DNA from: Nyssa sinensis
Lineage: Eukaryota; Streptophyta; Magnoliopsida; Cornales; Nyssaceae
Assembly: GCA_008638375.1 (NCBI GenBank)
Contig: CM018032.1
Span: 34,399,751 to 34,463,750 of the forward strand
DNA length: 64,000 nt
Direction of reading: 5' to 3'
How positions within the stretch are numbered: the stretch's first letter is position 1; each line of letters opens with the position of its first letter. The notes under the pieces are model-generated. The model did no database searches, was not told the origin of the DNA, and saw only the letters and a program-made list of their open reading frames with translations. Positions 21,396 to 35,454 of this stretch are shown here, piece by piece. The position numbers and the translations under genes were made by a program.

Positions 21396-24131
21396 ATAGA
21401 AACTTGCCACCGTGCTTTGGCTGCGCAACTTGTGTTACGTTGAACAAAGGAAAACATATCCTGGAAGCTGTATCTTTTTGCACAGCAGCTCTGCAAAGGT
21501 AAAAGCAGAATAGAAGCCTCTTGTATTGTCCAGCCACCTATCTCATCTACAGGAATGTACGGATAGTGAGATCAGTATTTTTCTCTCTAAAATTCAGGAT
21601 ATTTTCCATTAATGAGTTGGGTATCTTGGATCCTCTAAATTTCTTTTTGTTTCAATTTCACATTCTTATTTATCATATCATAACTTTATTGTTTTGGTTG
21701 GGTTTGCAAATCTGAAACAATGATTTGTTCAATTGCTGGTTAGGATTACGAATGTGGTTATTTATGGTCATGTTTGTTTTAATTTAACGAATCAGAAGTC
21801 TTTTAATTTTAAATTTTTTAGAGATTAAAGATGTATTTGATGAACTGTCACTAACTTATTTTTATATATGAAAATCTTGCTCCCGATTCAATTTTAATCA
21901 AGATTTAAGAAAGAAATTCTCAAATTTAAGACTGGAACTGCTCGTGCTCGGTGGCTGCTTTTCCTTTCTATTCCCGTTCTTGCTCTTATTTTCGATTGTT
22001 TTTTTTTAAAAAAAAAGGGTGGTGTATTTTATTTTTCATCTAATTTTCTTTGTTTTATTAATATTAAAATATCACTACTTTCTTAAAGAACAGAACAATT
22101 TGGTATGTATTATTAAAATGTGTATAATAAATTTTATTTTTTTAAACTGGACAGATAAATTTCTCTATACATATAAGAGAGAAACTTCTGTTTTGTTATT
22201 ACATCGTGTAAATACTGATTTTTTTTTTCAAAATTTTATATATAATATGGATTTTATTTTATAGATCTCAATTTTTAGAATTCAAGTATATAATTTTTAT
22301 AAAAAAACAAATTTATATAAAGAAATCAAATTATTATTTTTTGTTAATAAATTAAATAATAAATAATAAATAAATGGAAAAAAATAGAAAATGAATGCAA
22401 GTCCTAGAAATATGAATAGATGGCAAATATGACAGGATAATTTGAACCCATAGTTAGGTGTTAATAGTCAAAAATTATTTTTATTTTTATTTTTATAGCA
22501 GCCTCCCCCAACTTTAATTGTTAGATGTTTCATTTTTTTTTTTTTTTTTGTTGTTGTTGTTGCATGCTTCTGTAAACACTAAGCTTGAATATACTTACTG
22601 ATATGTTTTTCAACTACAAAATCTTGGACTCCAAATGACACTAGAGGCACTTTTAATAGGGTCCAAATATGGGTGAACAGATTATAAATCGTAATTTTGA
22701 TACTGATCAAATACAGTTCCTAAAATGCTAATCAAATGCCAAATACAGTAAGTAGCTGTTAATAGTTTGATCTTATACAAAAAAAAAAAATTAATGGCAA
22801 TTAATGATAACACATCCCATTCCCTCTGTAGCAAGTTAGCAGCAAGGTTACACAAATCAACTTATAACCAACAATTTAAACTAATGAAAATATACAAACA
22901 GGCCCAGAATAATCAAATAACCAGTTAACAGCTGTCATTGTGACCAATTGATGAAAACCACATCCAAATTAATGACAAAACAGGACACATGTATATTGAC
23001 TATTATTTGCAATTGTAATGCCCACATCAAGTTAATACCAATATGAACAAGTTTTAGAGAATACTGCTCAATACTAAGAATACCTAGTGTGCATTTAATC
23101 TCCAAAATTTTGACAGTAACTAATGTTACAAATCAACATTTTATTTTTATTTTATGATGGAGACCTGCCAACCACGGATCCTTTGGGCTCGTGGAGGTCA
23201 AAGAAAACTCCAGATATAAACAGAACCAAACCATCTAGAACAACAGCCTGCCAAAGTTACCAGAAGAAAAGCCATGAAAGAAAAATCAAAGAATATGACA
23301 ACACATTTACAGGGCTGGAAGGAAAGATAAAAAGCAACAATTAAGCTTATATTTGAAAATCAGAGAATATGACACTAGAGGCACTTTTAGTTTTTCTGTT
23401 ATGTTGTGTGTCTTCTCCTATTTTTGTTGGTGAATATTCACAGAAAAAAAACATTGAAAAAAATATTTTCAAGCTTGTTTATATTCATGTAACATTAGCA
23501 AGTCTACAGAGCATCAATGCAAAATTAAGGATTCTAGGCTTGAAAATATTTTTACTTGGTGCCTATCAAGTTTATCATTATCAACCATCGATGCAGAGTT
23601 TGAAGCTTTTACTTATATACTGTCACCTTTATATGGACATGGCAATTGATCATTATCAACCATCAAGTCTATTATAGTATTTATTTCTCTCCTGCTTACT
23701 GACATTTACTGTAAAGTAGTCATGATACTCTAAAGTAAGTTGCTGGACTCCAATACTTATGTATTTTACTGTTCCAATTTTACTTGAATGTATGCTGGAT
23801 CTTTATTCAATAGTGATGTTTATTTATTTCTTACATTCTTGGAGAGGGTTGAAATTTTAGCTGTGTGAGTTAAATCTCTTTGGTAAATAGATGGTTTGCT
23901 AACTGTTCTGTGCATGTCTGAGGCTTACTTTTCAAATCAGAGGGAATAAATCATCTTTGCAGTTAGTGATGGGATTGATATCACTAGTTCAGAATCTTAA
24001 ATTGCCCGCTTTGGATGAGGCCTCTTAGTATGAGGGCAGTGGCCATTTAATTAGTGTACTGATGGAAACGAGCTAACATATACACATGTATAATACTAAT
24101 TGATTACTTCTTATTGTGGTAGGGATCAAGC
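21396..24131. other. CACTA internal spacer upstream of the transposase
   Basis: AT-rich DNA without a convincing gene; probably promoter, leader or intron sequence of the transposase gene. It contains the interval bounded by 21-bp direct repeats listed separately. Confidence 0.5.
22635..23389. repeat. 713-bp interval flanked by identical 21-bp direct repeats
   Basis: The 21-mer beginning ATGACACTAG and ending GCACTTTTA is present at 22635-22655 and again, without mismatch, at 23369-23389. The 713 bp between (22656-23368) has no transposon ends I recognise. It holds a short open frame (about 23150-23344, with 'DPLGSWRSKK') of unknown meaning. It could be an insertion with a long target duplication or a patch from break repair. 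Confidence 0.6.
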
Positions 24132-27100
24132 ATGGATAAGAGTTGGATGAAACTTCCGGGTAGACATTTGCCTGGTTACATGAAAGGAATTAAAGACTTC
24201 ATTGAGTATGCACGTCCGAGCGCAGATAGAAGCAATAGGATTAAATGTCCATGTAGGAAATGCAACAATAGGTATTATGAACCTATTAATGTAGCTAAAG
24301 CACATTTGGAGTTGCATGGAGTGGACAAGAGGTACACCCGATGGGTATTTCATGGCGAAGATTATGAAGTTATGACTGTGAATAATGAAAGTAGTCGTGA
24401 TGGTTCTAGTGAGCAAGGTTGTGATGGATTGAGAGAAATGTTAGAAAACGTATGTGCAGGAAGAATTGATGTTGAGAGCAATGTGCAAGGGGACACAAGT
24501 AGTAGTCATGGTCATTCTAATGTAGAGGGGGAGGAGCCACAACCATTTGATTGCATTTTCAGCCGATTTGCATATGCCACTTTACCTAGGTTGTAAAACG
24601 TTCTCAAAATTAGAGTTCCTTGTGAAGTTGATGCATATAAAAACGATTAACGGCTGGAGTAACAAATCATTTGATATGCTTTTGGAATTGATTAAAATGG
24701 CACTGCTTACTGGTGAGACGCTCTTGGAGTCAAATTATGAGTGTAAGAAGTATATGTGTGAACTAGGTCTTGGTTATGTACCTATACATGCATGTAAATA
24801 TGATTGTGCATTATTTTGGGGAGAACACGAAAATGAAATTGAATGTCCACGATGTGGTGAGCCGAGGTATAAAGTTAATGCCGATAAGAGTAAGAAGATT
24901 CCTCAAAAGGTATTACGATATTTTTCGTTGAAACCTAGGCTACAAAGGTTGTTTATGTCAACAAAAACGGTTGAAGATATGAGATGGCACAAAGAAAAAC
25001 GACTTTCACAGGATAATGTTCTAACACATCCAGCAGACAGCTTGGCTTGGGAGGAATTTGACAAGGAACATCGTTGGTTTGCGCAGGATCCTCGCAATGT
25101 CCGACTGGGCATCGCGAGTGACGGGTTTAATCCATTTGGAGACATGAGCAACGCTTACAGCATGTGGCCTGTATTGGTTATTCCTTATAATTTTCCGCCT
25201 TAGAAGTGTATGAAAGAGCCCTTCCTTTTCATGTCATTATTGATCCTTGGTCCAAAATCACCTGGAAATGACATAGATGTGTATCTACGCCCATTAATAG
25301 ATGAGTTGAAGGAGTTATGGGAGAACGGCGTTGATACATATGATGTTGTAACAAGGCGGACCTTTCGTTTGCATGCAGCAGTGTCATGGACTATTAATGA
25401 TTTTCCTACATACGGAAATTTGTCAAGTTGGAGCACGACAGGGTATATGGCGTGCCCAATTTGTAATAAGGATGCTGGATCGATGTATTTGAAGAATGGG
25501 AAAAAGGTCTGTTTCATGTGTCATCGTCGTTTTTTGCCAAGAATGCATAGTTGGAGAAGACGTTACAAGGATGACTTTGACGAAAAAAATGAAAGTAGGT
25601 TGGGACCAAAGCATTTGTCTAGAGACGAGGTGCTTGCGCAATTGGAACATCTCCAACCTAACCTATTTCGAAAGGGACCAACAAATAATAAAAGAAAGCG
25701 TACCGATGTAGAGTTGAATTGGACAAAGAGGAGCATATTTTTTGAATTATCATATTGGCGAACTCTTAAGCTTCGACACAACCTGGATGTCATGCACATC
25801 GAAAAAAACATTTGTGAGAATGTGTTGGGAATATTGCTAAACCTGGATGGGAAAACAAAAGACAACATCAAAGCGCGCATGGATTTAGAGGTAATGGGCA
25901 TACGAAAGGAATTGCATTTCATACCGAATGGTGATAAATTCATTGTACCACCTGCGTGTTATACACTATCAGCTAATGAGAGAAAGAGTTTTTGTGCTTG
26001 GATTAAAGATGTGAAGTTTCCAGAAGGATTTGGTTCTAATATTTCTCGCTGTGTGAATGCAACAGATGGTAAAATATCGGGTATGAAAAGTCATGATTGT
26101 CATGTTTTTTTGCAACGACTGCTCCCAATCATTATACATGGATATTTTGAGAATAAAGTTCCTAATCCATTGATTGAATTGGAGTTGTTCTTTAAGGAGT
26201 TGTGCTCAAAGACATTGAAGAGGCAGTTGTTAGATAAGATGGAAATGGACATAATTGTCATACTTTGTAAGTTGGAGCAAATATTTCCACCGGCATTCTT
26301 TGATGTTATGGTCTACTTGGCTGTTCATTTGCCACATAAGGCAAAACTTGGTGGACCTGTCCAGTACCGATGGATGTATCCCATTAAAAGGTAATGTGAT
26401 AATTTAAAATATGTATGATACGATTTTGGTGGTAGAAGTCTAATTTTTACTTGTTAACAGATTCTTGCGGACACTAAAGCAATATGTGTGCAACAAAGCA
26501 CGTCCCGAAGGATCGATTGCAGAAGCATACATTGACAGTGAATGCCTTGCATTCTGTTCAATGTATATAGATGGTATTGAAACAAGATTCAATCGTGTAG
26601 AACGAAATTATGATGGAGGTCAATGGCAACAATCTAGGCATTCAGTTGTTGCGTTTGGAATGGCAGTTCGACCAATAGGTTCAGGATCATATGAATATAT
26701 GGATATAACAGAATACGAGAAAGTGAATTATTACGTGCTGAATAATTCTGCTGAACTCGCTTCATATCGCAAGTAAATTAACTATGTCCCACTACTACGT
26801 ACAAATAAGTTTTCATTTTAGATAGAATGCACATTTAACAATTTGAATAATATGCGCTACACATGTAGGGCGCACATGGCAATGCTAGAAGCTGAAAGCA
26901 TGGTTAATGTCCAACAAAGGCACGAAAAACAATTTGGTCATTGGTTTCAAACACATGTAAGTTTTCATGTACTTGGTTATGAAGTGTAGTCTTTTTTATT
27001 ACGGATGTTGTCTTTTATTCTTGATTATGTATTATTTCTTTTATGTATAGATGGAACTATTGCACCAACAGAAAGCTGTGGAAGCTAATGACGACTTATA

Positions 27101-27872
27101 TTCGTTGGCTTGTGGTCCTGATAAACGAATTACGCGGTACACTGGTTGTATCATGAATGGTTTCAGGTTTCACACAATTCAACATGAAAAGTATCGTCAA
27201 ACTCAAAATAGTGGCGTGGTTATGACAGTGTATGAAGGTGATAAGGAGATCCAATATTATGGTGTGGTAAAAGATATTATTGAACTAAGTTACTGCTTTG
27301 ATAATCAAATTTTTTTGTTCAAGTGTGATTGGTGGGATGTTGTGAACAAAAAGACTGGAATACATACAGATTCCTATTGCACAAGTGTAAATATGGCTCG
27401 AACACGGTATGCTAATGATCCTTATGTGTTAGCCTCACAAGTCAAACAAGTATTTTACCTTAAAGATGCGAAATTTCGGGGTAATTGGTATGTTTTTGAT
27501 TCGGTTAAGCCAAGAAACATTTACGATTTCTTAGAGGTAAACGAGGAAGATAATGGATTAGTAGAGAGTGATGTATTCCAAGAATAGGAACAATCAGCAT
27601 ATTATGAGGATTTGCAACGTCGTCGATCTTTTGAAGGTATTGATAATGAAAATGATGGCAGTGCGACCGGATCATCATCTCGGATTAGGACTGACATTGA
27701 AGCTTTTCAAGTTGACACTTTACAGGTTGTCATCAATGTGGAGTCAAATCAGACAGATGCTACTTTCATCAATAATGATACAAGTGATGAAGATGACGAT
27801 ACATTGATAGATTATTGTAATGAGGAAAAAGTTCAGTTGTCAACTCATGATGATACTGATATAGATGAGTGA
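24132..27872 (+). pseudogene. TNP2-type CACTA transposase gene, broken
   Basis: Exons: 24132-26390, 26461-26772, 26869-26956 and 27051-27872, joined by GT-AG introns that keep frame. The N-terminus ('MDKSWMKLPGR', 'KCPCRKCNN') fits the transposase-associated domain. The core ('PLYLGCKTFSKLEFLVKL', 'SDGFNPFGDMSNAYSMWP', 'NDIDVYLRPLIDELKELW', 'HNLDVMHIEKNICENVLG') is the Transposase_21 family. It is followed by DUF4218-like ('VHLPHKAKLGGPVQYRWMYP') and DUF4216-like ('NSGVVMTVYEGDKEIQYYG') parts and an acidic tail. TNP2 proteins cut and rejoin element ends in the nucleus. Lesions: a frameshift near 24550, an in-frame TAG at 25201-25203 where relatives usually have Trp, and TAG at 27585-27587. 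The frame is otherwise well kept, so inactivation is fairly recent. Confidence 0.9.
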
Positions 27873-28259
27873 TGGAGAGAAAGTGAAATGTAAAAACACT
27901 AATTTTGGAATGTAAATATATTGCAACTCCATATGGATTTCATGATTTTGTCCCTAATTTTTATTTTCTCTCAAGCTTTCTCTCTGTAAAATTCCTATTC
28001 TCCCTTCCTAAACCAAAGGCTACTTCAGTGTTAAACTGTGACTAAAAGGACAAGTTTGTGGGTGACATGAATGTGATATTTACCTAACTATTATATTGCA
28101 ACAGTCAGTATTTGCCCCCATATTAAACTGTTAGTTAGTATCAGTCCATTTAATTAATTGACTTATCAATAGAGAGCAGCTTTATTGTTTGAATAGAGAG
28201 GTTTTGAATTTTGACATGTAACTCAAAAGTTTATTAATGGGGCAGCATTCCTTATTGGC
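27873..28259. other. Intergenic spacer between the two CACTA genes
   Basis: No coding frame is seen. It presumably holds the end of the transposase transcript and the promoter of the second gene. Confidence 0.5.
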
Positions 28260-28935
28260 ATGGCTTCTACACATGGTGATGGTGCTTCCTCGAACTCAAT
28301 GGCTGCCACATCAAGTTCTCAAAATCAGGGTAATATTCGAGTTAAGTTTGATTAATATTTTTACTTTCTATATATTTTACACTTTCTACTTATTATTTCA
28401 TTTTTCTTCTTCAGGTTCTACCTCTACAAGGAGAGGCCGTGGGAGGGCCAAAAATAACAAATTGAGGTTATACAGTCAACTCATGGGAGAAAAGCCTACT
28501 ATTGTGATACCACCCGACCTCACTCAACCAGTCGAACATAACTTGCACATGTTCAAGGCTAAGCTCGGCATAATTTGCCGATGCTATGCACCAATTGCCG
28601 CAGCCACGTGGAAGGAGATGGCAGATTTTCAAAATACAACATTACGCCTTCGACTTGAGGTATGAACTGATTACCTTTGAAGTATAGCATCATGATTTGC
28701 ATGTATAATTAGTATGCTGAAATATAAGTAGAAGTTTTCCAATTTGTAATACCCAGGACATACTCCCAGTGAAAGGTCAAATAGTGAGAAGTTATTTCAT
28801 GAGTTTGTTATATGCATGTAACGATCTCTATAATTTTATCAATACATAAATCCTACAAAATATTGAAATGATTAAGCTGTCACACATGTGATCGGCTCAT
28901 GAAATAATTTCTTTCAAATATCAAGCCTTGTCTTT

Positions 28936-29915
28936 ATGATTAATGAGTCATCTTACCAAGTTTGGTTCCCACCAGCAAAATTGGCACAATTGGAGCATAG
29001 TGTCTCAGTTCAGGTATCCACTGTCACTCAAGAAAACACTGACTTTATCAGAATTTGTAAGGTTATGGGTGATTTCTATAGTATTGTTGGTAGAGACGTA
29101 AATTTTCAAAGGTCCAAGCTTTTTGTTTCTCCCAAAACTGTATTAGTTTAGAGAAATTTAGGGAATCTGCGGTATAAAATCGACTAATGATCTTGGTGAA
29201 CCCCTAGGGACCCCCTTAATTCATTCTAGAATCACTAAAGAAACCTATAGGGTGTCCTTGAAAAAGTCTGACAGGGACTCTAGATGGAAGGCCAAGAATC
29301 TAAGTCTTCCAGATAGAGCTACCCTCATTCAAGTTACAGCTGCACTTCCTCATTATAGTATGCAAATTTCTTGGCTTCCACAAATACGTGTGACCAGTTA
29401 AATAAAATGAATAAGCAATACTTATGGTCTAGTGATTCTGATAGTGAAAAACCTCATATGGTCAGTTGGGATGCAGTAACCAAGCCCAAAAAATTGGGGT
29501 GGTTAGGCATTAGAACATGTGTTGAGGGACTGCTTCCATGCTTGGGAGGTTTTGTATTGTGAAACCATAATTTCTTTAACCTTCCCTTAAAACCTTGGCT
29601 CATAAACCTCACCCAGCCTATAATCATTGTTTTGCTACAGTGGTTTTGAAGGCAGAAACCCTGAAATATTTGAAAATATTACCAACACAAACATGTTATA
29701 AAAGGAAATCCATATGTTTGCCAGGGATCTCAACCAAGCCTATTATTCTTGAATTCTACGTTTAGACAACTTATCTTGGTCTCTTGAAATTTCTCATTGT
29801 CAGGTAGCTATAAGTTGAATACTGATGGTAGTCTCAAGAGCAATCCCTCGTCAGCTTCTATTCTTGGCTTGATAAGAGTATTAAGAGATGACGATGACAC
29901 GAGTTTGAGTCATGG
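28936..29915 (+). mobile_element. L1-type LINE fragment (RT end plus RNase H start), decayed
   Basis: In an intron of the second CACTA gene, the plus strand encodes, in several shifted frames, 'NFQRSKLFVSPK', 'RWKAKNLSLPDRATLIQV', 'CDQLNKMNKQYLWSSDSDSE' and 'VSWDAVTKPKKLGWLGIR'. These are the C-terminal RT and thumb motifs of plant L1 LINEs. Near 29814 'KLNTDGSLKSNPSS' fits the start of the LINE RNase H. The 5' part with the catalytic FADD-type motif is absent. Stops and frameshifts throughout show it is dead. Confidence 0.8.
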
Positions 29916-31563
29916 AAACAACTTCTCCTTGCGCTGCTGCTTTTATTAATTTTTTTCTATAACCTATTTCAGATATGGGCTAAGCTTCTTTAGCTGGTCA
30001 AAGATCCAAATTTTTTTTTAGTTTTGCTAGGCATTCTTTTTTCTATTTTGCTGGTTAAACATCAAATCTTGGTTGGCATTCTTTTTTATATTTTGCCGTT
30101 GCATATTGGTAGTTTGCCAAATTGGGTTGGCTCACTAGACATATCTAAGGGTTGCAAATATTACTCAAACCCGCGAACCAAAAATAAATGGAATCGGGTG
30201 TTTTATTTAATAAGCAGGTTGTAAATAGGTTGAGCAAAATGAACCCGGCTATTTAACGGGTTGACTATGGGTTGTGCCTGGGTTGATATATTAGCATATA
30301 TGTTTACTTTTTCACATTTAGGTCCTTGACTCCTTGCCTACAATTATTATTGATCTCTTCTTTTTCTAGTGACAAAGATTCACGTAACTCTTTAGGAAAC
30401 TTTGAAAAATAGCATGATACCTTAGCTACTTGCTCAACCTAGGCCCTAAATTTTCCTACCCCAGAAGATGCACCTTGGCTACAACATAAATCATTTAGAA
30501 ATTCTTCAAGATGCCTTCATTCAACTAGTTTTTCATACTAAAGAAAAAATTTGGTCAGAGACATTGTTTTATATGTCACTTTGCCAAACACACTATTCAT
30601 TCCCTCGTTTCTTTTTGTCAAATTATGCAACTCTAATGTATCAGAAATCTGCTCCTTCAACTCTCATTTGTAAGAGGCATTCAACATAGACCTTGAAAAT
30701 TTGCATATGAAGTTTTGCGTAGCTAAAATGTCTACCAAAATTCTGAAAGAATTCCGGTATGAAATGCACTTGCACTACAACAAAATGGTTGATGCCGGAG
30801 TTAATGTACGCTCACATCCTTACCATGGCATATCTGTAGATGACTGGGATATTGTGTGTACCCGATTTGAGGGAGATGCTTTCAAGGTATCCTTTTTTAA
30901 CGTCTCTTTTTTTTTTTTCATTTTCCTTTTCCTCACTAAATCAATGGTCTTAAATTGTTTTCAGTACAATGCATATTTGTAGTTTGTGATCTTATTCTGT
31001 CAATTTCTATATATATATATATAATTCATAACTTGGAAGAGGGAAAGTATGTAGGAGAGGGAAAGAACAAGAATAAGAGAGAGAAGAGGTAGAAGAGAGG
31101 AATAAGAATAACAGTAGAAGAAGAAGTGAGGAAAAAGAATGAAAGAAGAGAATTGTAGGAAAGTTGGAAATTGAGGAGAAAGAAAGTGTAAATAGGTGGC
31201 CGTCACCCCAGGTTTCTCAAAATATTCAAAATCTCTCCTCCAAACTATTTTCCTAATTGCAAGAATTAATGTTAAAAAGAAATTCAATATTTTTTTTCTA
31301 ATCCTCTAACTGAAATCTCATCCTATTTGCTATTACTTTACTGACATCGGGACAGAGTTCTACAATAACTGGAACATATGCTGGACAATATGTTATGCAG
31401 GTATTACATTTGCTGGATCTATATCTTTTTCAGGCTAAACATTTCTGATAACCTGCCCTGCCTCTGCAAAGAGCATTCTCAATATTGCCCTCAAAATTTG
31501 TTATATCTGTTTTGAAGTTAAGTTTTATCATCTTACTTATTGAAAAAAAATGTTGAAATGTTA

Positions 31564-31880
31564 GAAATAGATTTTCTTTGTAATAGGTTTAATTTATTTT
31601 GGTTGATTTAATCAGTAAAAGTGATTAAACCAATTTTTGGTTTGGTTAACTGAGTAAAAATGATTATTTTATATTGATTAAATAAAAAATCAATTAAACA
31701 ACTTCATAATTATACATCATAATTTGAAATTCACTAAGAAACCGCTTTTCTTATATGTAATCACCAAGCATTATTTTTTATCAAATAATTTAAATATTAA
31801 TCACTTATAAAATAATCATTTATTTAATAATCAAAATCAGTTTAAAAAATTTAAATCAAACGTAAGATAAATCTATTTTT
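31564..31880. mobile_element. Possible AT-rich MITE in a CACTA intron
   Basis: The ends look inverted: 'AAATAGATTTTCTT' on the left (from about 31565) against 'AAATAGATTTATCTTACG' read on the minus strand on the right. The body is AT-rich with no coding frame. The TIRs are imperfect and I could not fix a target duplication, so this is tentative. Confidence 0.35.
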
Positions 31881-34452
31881 ATCTATTGAAGTTGTAGCCT
31901 TAGAGGATATATAAAAAGTTTTTTTTTTCTTTTTAATTTTACTTTATGATAGCCTTAATAAACTATAGCTTACAATTGATACCTTAAACCCAACCATCCT
32001 TTCTTACACTTCCATAGCTTTGTCCACAAAATGTTGCTTCATGGCAATCTTTTGATTCTAATTGATGATCTAAAAAAATCCCAGATCTAAAAAAAATTCC
32101 TGCCCCTGCCTATGTTGTATATTAGGCTATTCCTAGTGCACTCTGCATTTTGTTAATTTGGAATAAGAATACATGAGAGAAATTATGAAGAATGAATTTA
32201 ATTACCACACTTCACTTGGTAGATTTGAAGTATGTGTAATCCATTGAAAGTTGGGGTGGAGGGAGGAAATTGCTTTAGAGACAATGTGGCAGCTTGGATT
32301 GATTGAATGAAGTAAGAATCTCATACGGATGGGCAAGAAAAAGAATATAGGATGGTGGAAATGGAAATTATAGTCCTCCAGCCATATTTTATTTCACTTC
32401 TAGATATTATTATAATCATCTTCTCATAAAATTTTTGAGTAGCTATTTTTTTTTTTGCAGATATATTTATTAGATTTGTTGCAGATGTTTTATTGCAGGT
32501 AGTGAAGTAGAAATTTCCTATTATGTAAAAATGAATTGCGTATGGAAATTAATAGGTTGGAATGGATCCCTTGTTGCAGGTTGTTAAGTACTAGTAGTGA
32601 TAATGTATGTTGAATTGTAGGTTGTTCAAATAGAATTAATTGCTGATTGATTTATGTTGAAAAATGTGTGAATATGGTTGAGTTGTAGGATTTTTTTTTT
32701 CTTTCTTTTTTTGTAAAATGAATTACTCAATGATTGGAATCAGGTTGAATTGTAATTTTTATCTCTGATCATTAAGATTGTTTAATTTGTATTAATGAAT
32801 AGGTATTATTATTATTATTGTTCTTATTTTTCCTTGTAGATTCAAGGTTTTTTGTTTTTCAATAATTTGAAGGGTTGCTAATGGATTTCAGGATTCGGAT
32901 TATAGAGTTCCATTTTCGAGGTGGTAATTTGATCACTCACAACCCATGCTTGTCTACTGCTATCTCAACAAACAATGACATTGTCTAATACAAATTTTCT
33001 CTTCTCTTCCCCCCCTCCTCACATACATCCCTTGGAATAATATCTGACCTCTGTTATGTACTGTCCTATTATGTACATTTATATATATATATATATGTAT
33101 GTATGTATGCACACTAGTTTTTCCTACACTTCAAACTGATTACCAAGTACTGTATATGGTATAAGCTGCTCTTAGAGTTGTAAGTGGTGTTTGACGGACG
33201 ATGACTTGAAACCCCTAAGAAGTGTAACTCTTTTTATTTTTTATTTTTATAACTGTGGATGTAGTTTTCTATAGTTACTTATAGCTCTAGACCCTACATA
33301 TTTGAAAAATGCCGAATCTATAACTTCATTGATGAAGAAAGTGCAATAGAGACGATGCGACCAGCAGAAGGGCTTTTCCCAGCCTTGAAACGTTGAATAT
33401 AAAAAATATAACTTGGGCAAATGTCTATTACAAATTATTCCGGCTTGGGATCAGAAATGTCTATTACCTTGACTACTTTTTTTTATATTTTATATTTTAT
33501 ATTCTACATTATTGAAGTTGAGAAACAATTTGCTCGATATTAGCATATAACTGCGGATTTGGCCTACCGCCAAAATTCTACATTATCTTTTTTTTTCTTC
33601 TCATTAATTATCCAATCATGGAGAATGAATTATAGTTTTTTTAAATCTTTTCAAGACTCCCTTAAGAAAAATATCTGCATTTTTTATTTACAGAAAACGA
33701 GTAAACAAAATGCTGCAAACCGGACACAACTTCAAGTAAATCATCGTGGTGGGTCAAAACTATTTGTACAATACCTCCATGAGACGGTATAATATCATTT
33801 TTCTTACTTTTTGTTTTGCCTTATCCTTGTGTAAACTACTGGTTAAGTTTAAATGAGGACTAATATTGTTATATATATTATATAGCGTGATGACTTGACA
33901 CAGCAGCCTGTTGGCCAAATTGAACTATGGAGGATGACGCATTTTAAAGAGGGCAAGGGCTGGGTCACGCCTCAGTCCCAACATATTTATGTACGTATTT
34001 TTAATTGTAATTTTATATTCATTAATTGTAATAACTTGTCTCATTTATAATTATTGCAGGATGACATGATTAAACTCCAATCGCAGCCACCCATAGAGGG
34101 TAGTGAGGCATTAAGTGATGAGGAAATATGTAAGCAAGTGTTGGGAAAGCGGTCGTGATATGTAAAAGGTCTTGGCCATGGGAAGTTGGCTCCTCCTTCA
34201 TCTTCATCCAGTCAGGGTGTTCAAATCAATGAGCTTCGTCGATTGTATGAAGCCGAGAAACGATGCAACGAGGCTTTAGAAGAGAAAATGGAACAAATTA
34301 AGGAGACAATGAAGACTGAAGTGCAAGAACAAGTGCAAGCAAAAGTTACAACGAGGATGCAAAGCGTGGAGGAGCGCCATAGACAAATGGAGGCTGCAAT
34401 GGAAGAGAGACAGAAACGTATGGATGAATTTCTTGCAATGTTTGACAGGTAA

Positions 34453-35454
34453 TATCAAGTCTAATTATTCATTAAAGATTGAGTTGGTGTTGCATGAATG
34501 GGTAAAGGAAGAAACTCATTACTAGTTGGGAATATAGTCAACTGATAGGTTCTTTGGTCATGAATGTTAGTAAGTTACCCATCTATTGATAGGTCTTCCC
34601 AGTTTTAATGTCCCAATCTATCTCCAGTTGAGTTTTGTATATTAAAGGTAACATTATTGGTTAGATGGAGACCTTGGTATACTGTCTGATTGAACTGAAA
34701 TTGAAATATATATGAAATGTTCTGTTGTAAAGAAAGCCAGTAAAAATCCCTTGAATGCCAGGTTTTGTTGTTTAATTTCATATGACATTTTCTTTTTTGT
34801 ATCTTCCCTTATTTCCAGATTATTTTTGAATTTCTGATCTCATTTCAGCATGTTTTTTTTTTCATTCCTTTAATTTATCTGATTAAATTTGTGAACCAAA
34901 AGCAGAGCATAAAGAAATTCAATAAACCACCTATGGTTAGATTGAATTATATAATTCATTTATTTTCTCTTATATGTTTTATACCTCAGTAAATCTCAGC
35001 CATTTTTTTTTATAACCAAACTGAATTCAAAAGAGAAGAAAGACACGTAGGGGTAGACAATAAAACCTTGTCATGCATTGATGCTATTGATTACAAAATT
35101 CTAACTTGAACTGTGAGTCGATATAAACATTTGTTTCATGTATCTAAAGGAAATACTTATTATTTTTTGTTTTATGATATTGTATGTCTTTTGGGTTAGT
35201 TGAAGTTGAATGGACAATTAATATATATCAATCATATATTATGGCTATGTATTTTATTTTTAGTCTTTAAAAGTTAAAGAGCATGAATATATATCTATGA
35301 AAAAATTTTGCTATGAATTGAACTTTTTGTCTTTGTTAGGTGCATGGATGACACAAGTATATATATTATTTTTACAGCAATTATTTTGTGTCAAGTTTTG
35401 TGTGAGAAATTATTTTTACAGCAATGATTTTTTTTAAATATTTAACTTTATATC
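34453..35454. other. CACTA spacer downstream of the second gene
   Basis: AT-rich. No gene is seen before the right subterminal array. Confidence 0.5.

Larger units (their letters stand above)
28260..34452 (+). pseudogene. Second CACTA gene, plant Transposase_24 (Ptta/En/Spm) type, broken
   Basis: Exons reconstructed by eye: 28260-28329, 28415-28659, 30713-30886, 33694-33786, 33886-33990 and 34060-34452. All introns are GT...AG and phases agree. Exon 2 encodes 'STRRGRGRAKNNKLRLY', exon 3 'SHPYHGISVDDWDIVCTRF', exon 4 'ANRTQLQVNHRGGSKLF', exon 5 'LWRMTHFKEGKGWV'. Exon 6 ends in a Glu/Lys/Met-rich coiled coil ('MEQIKETMKTEVQEQVQ'). The order matches plant Transposase_24 proteins, thought to be the DNA-binding partner of TNP2. 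A TGA at 34156-34158 interrupts exon 6 after 'LGKRS'. A further exon between 28660 and 30712 may have been lost when the LINE inserted. The last exon could extend by splicing at 34449. Confidence 0.75.
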
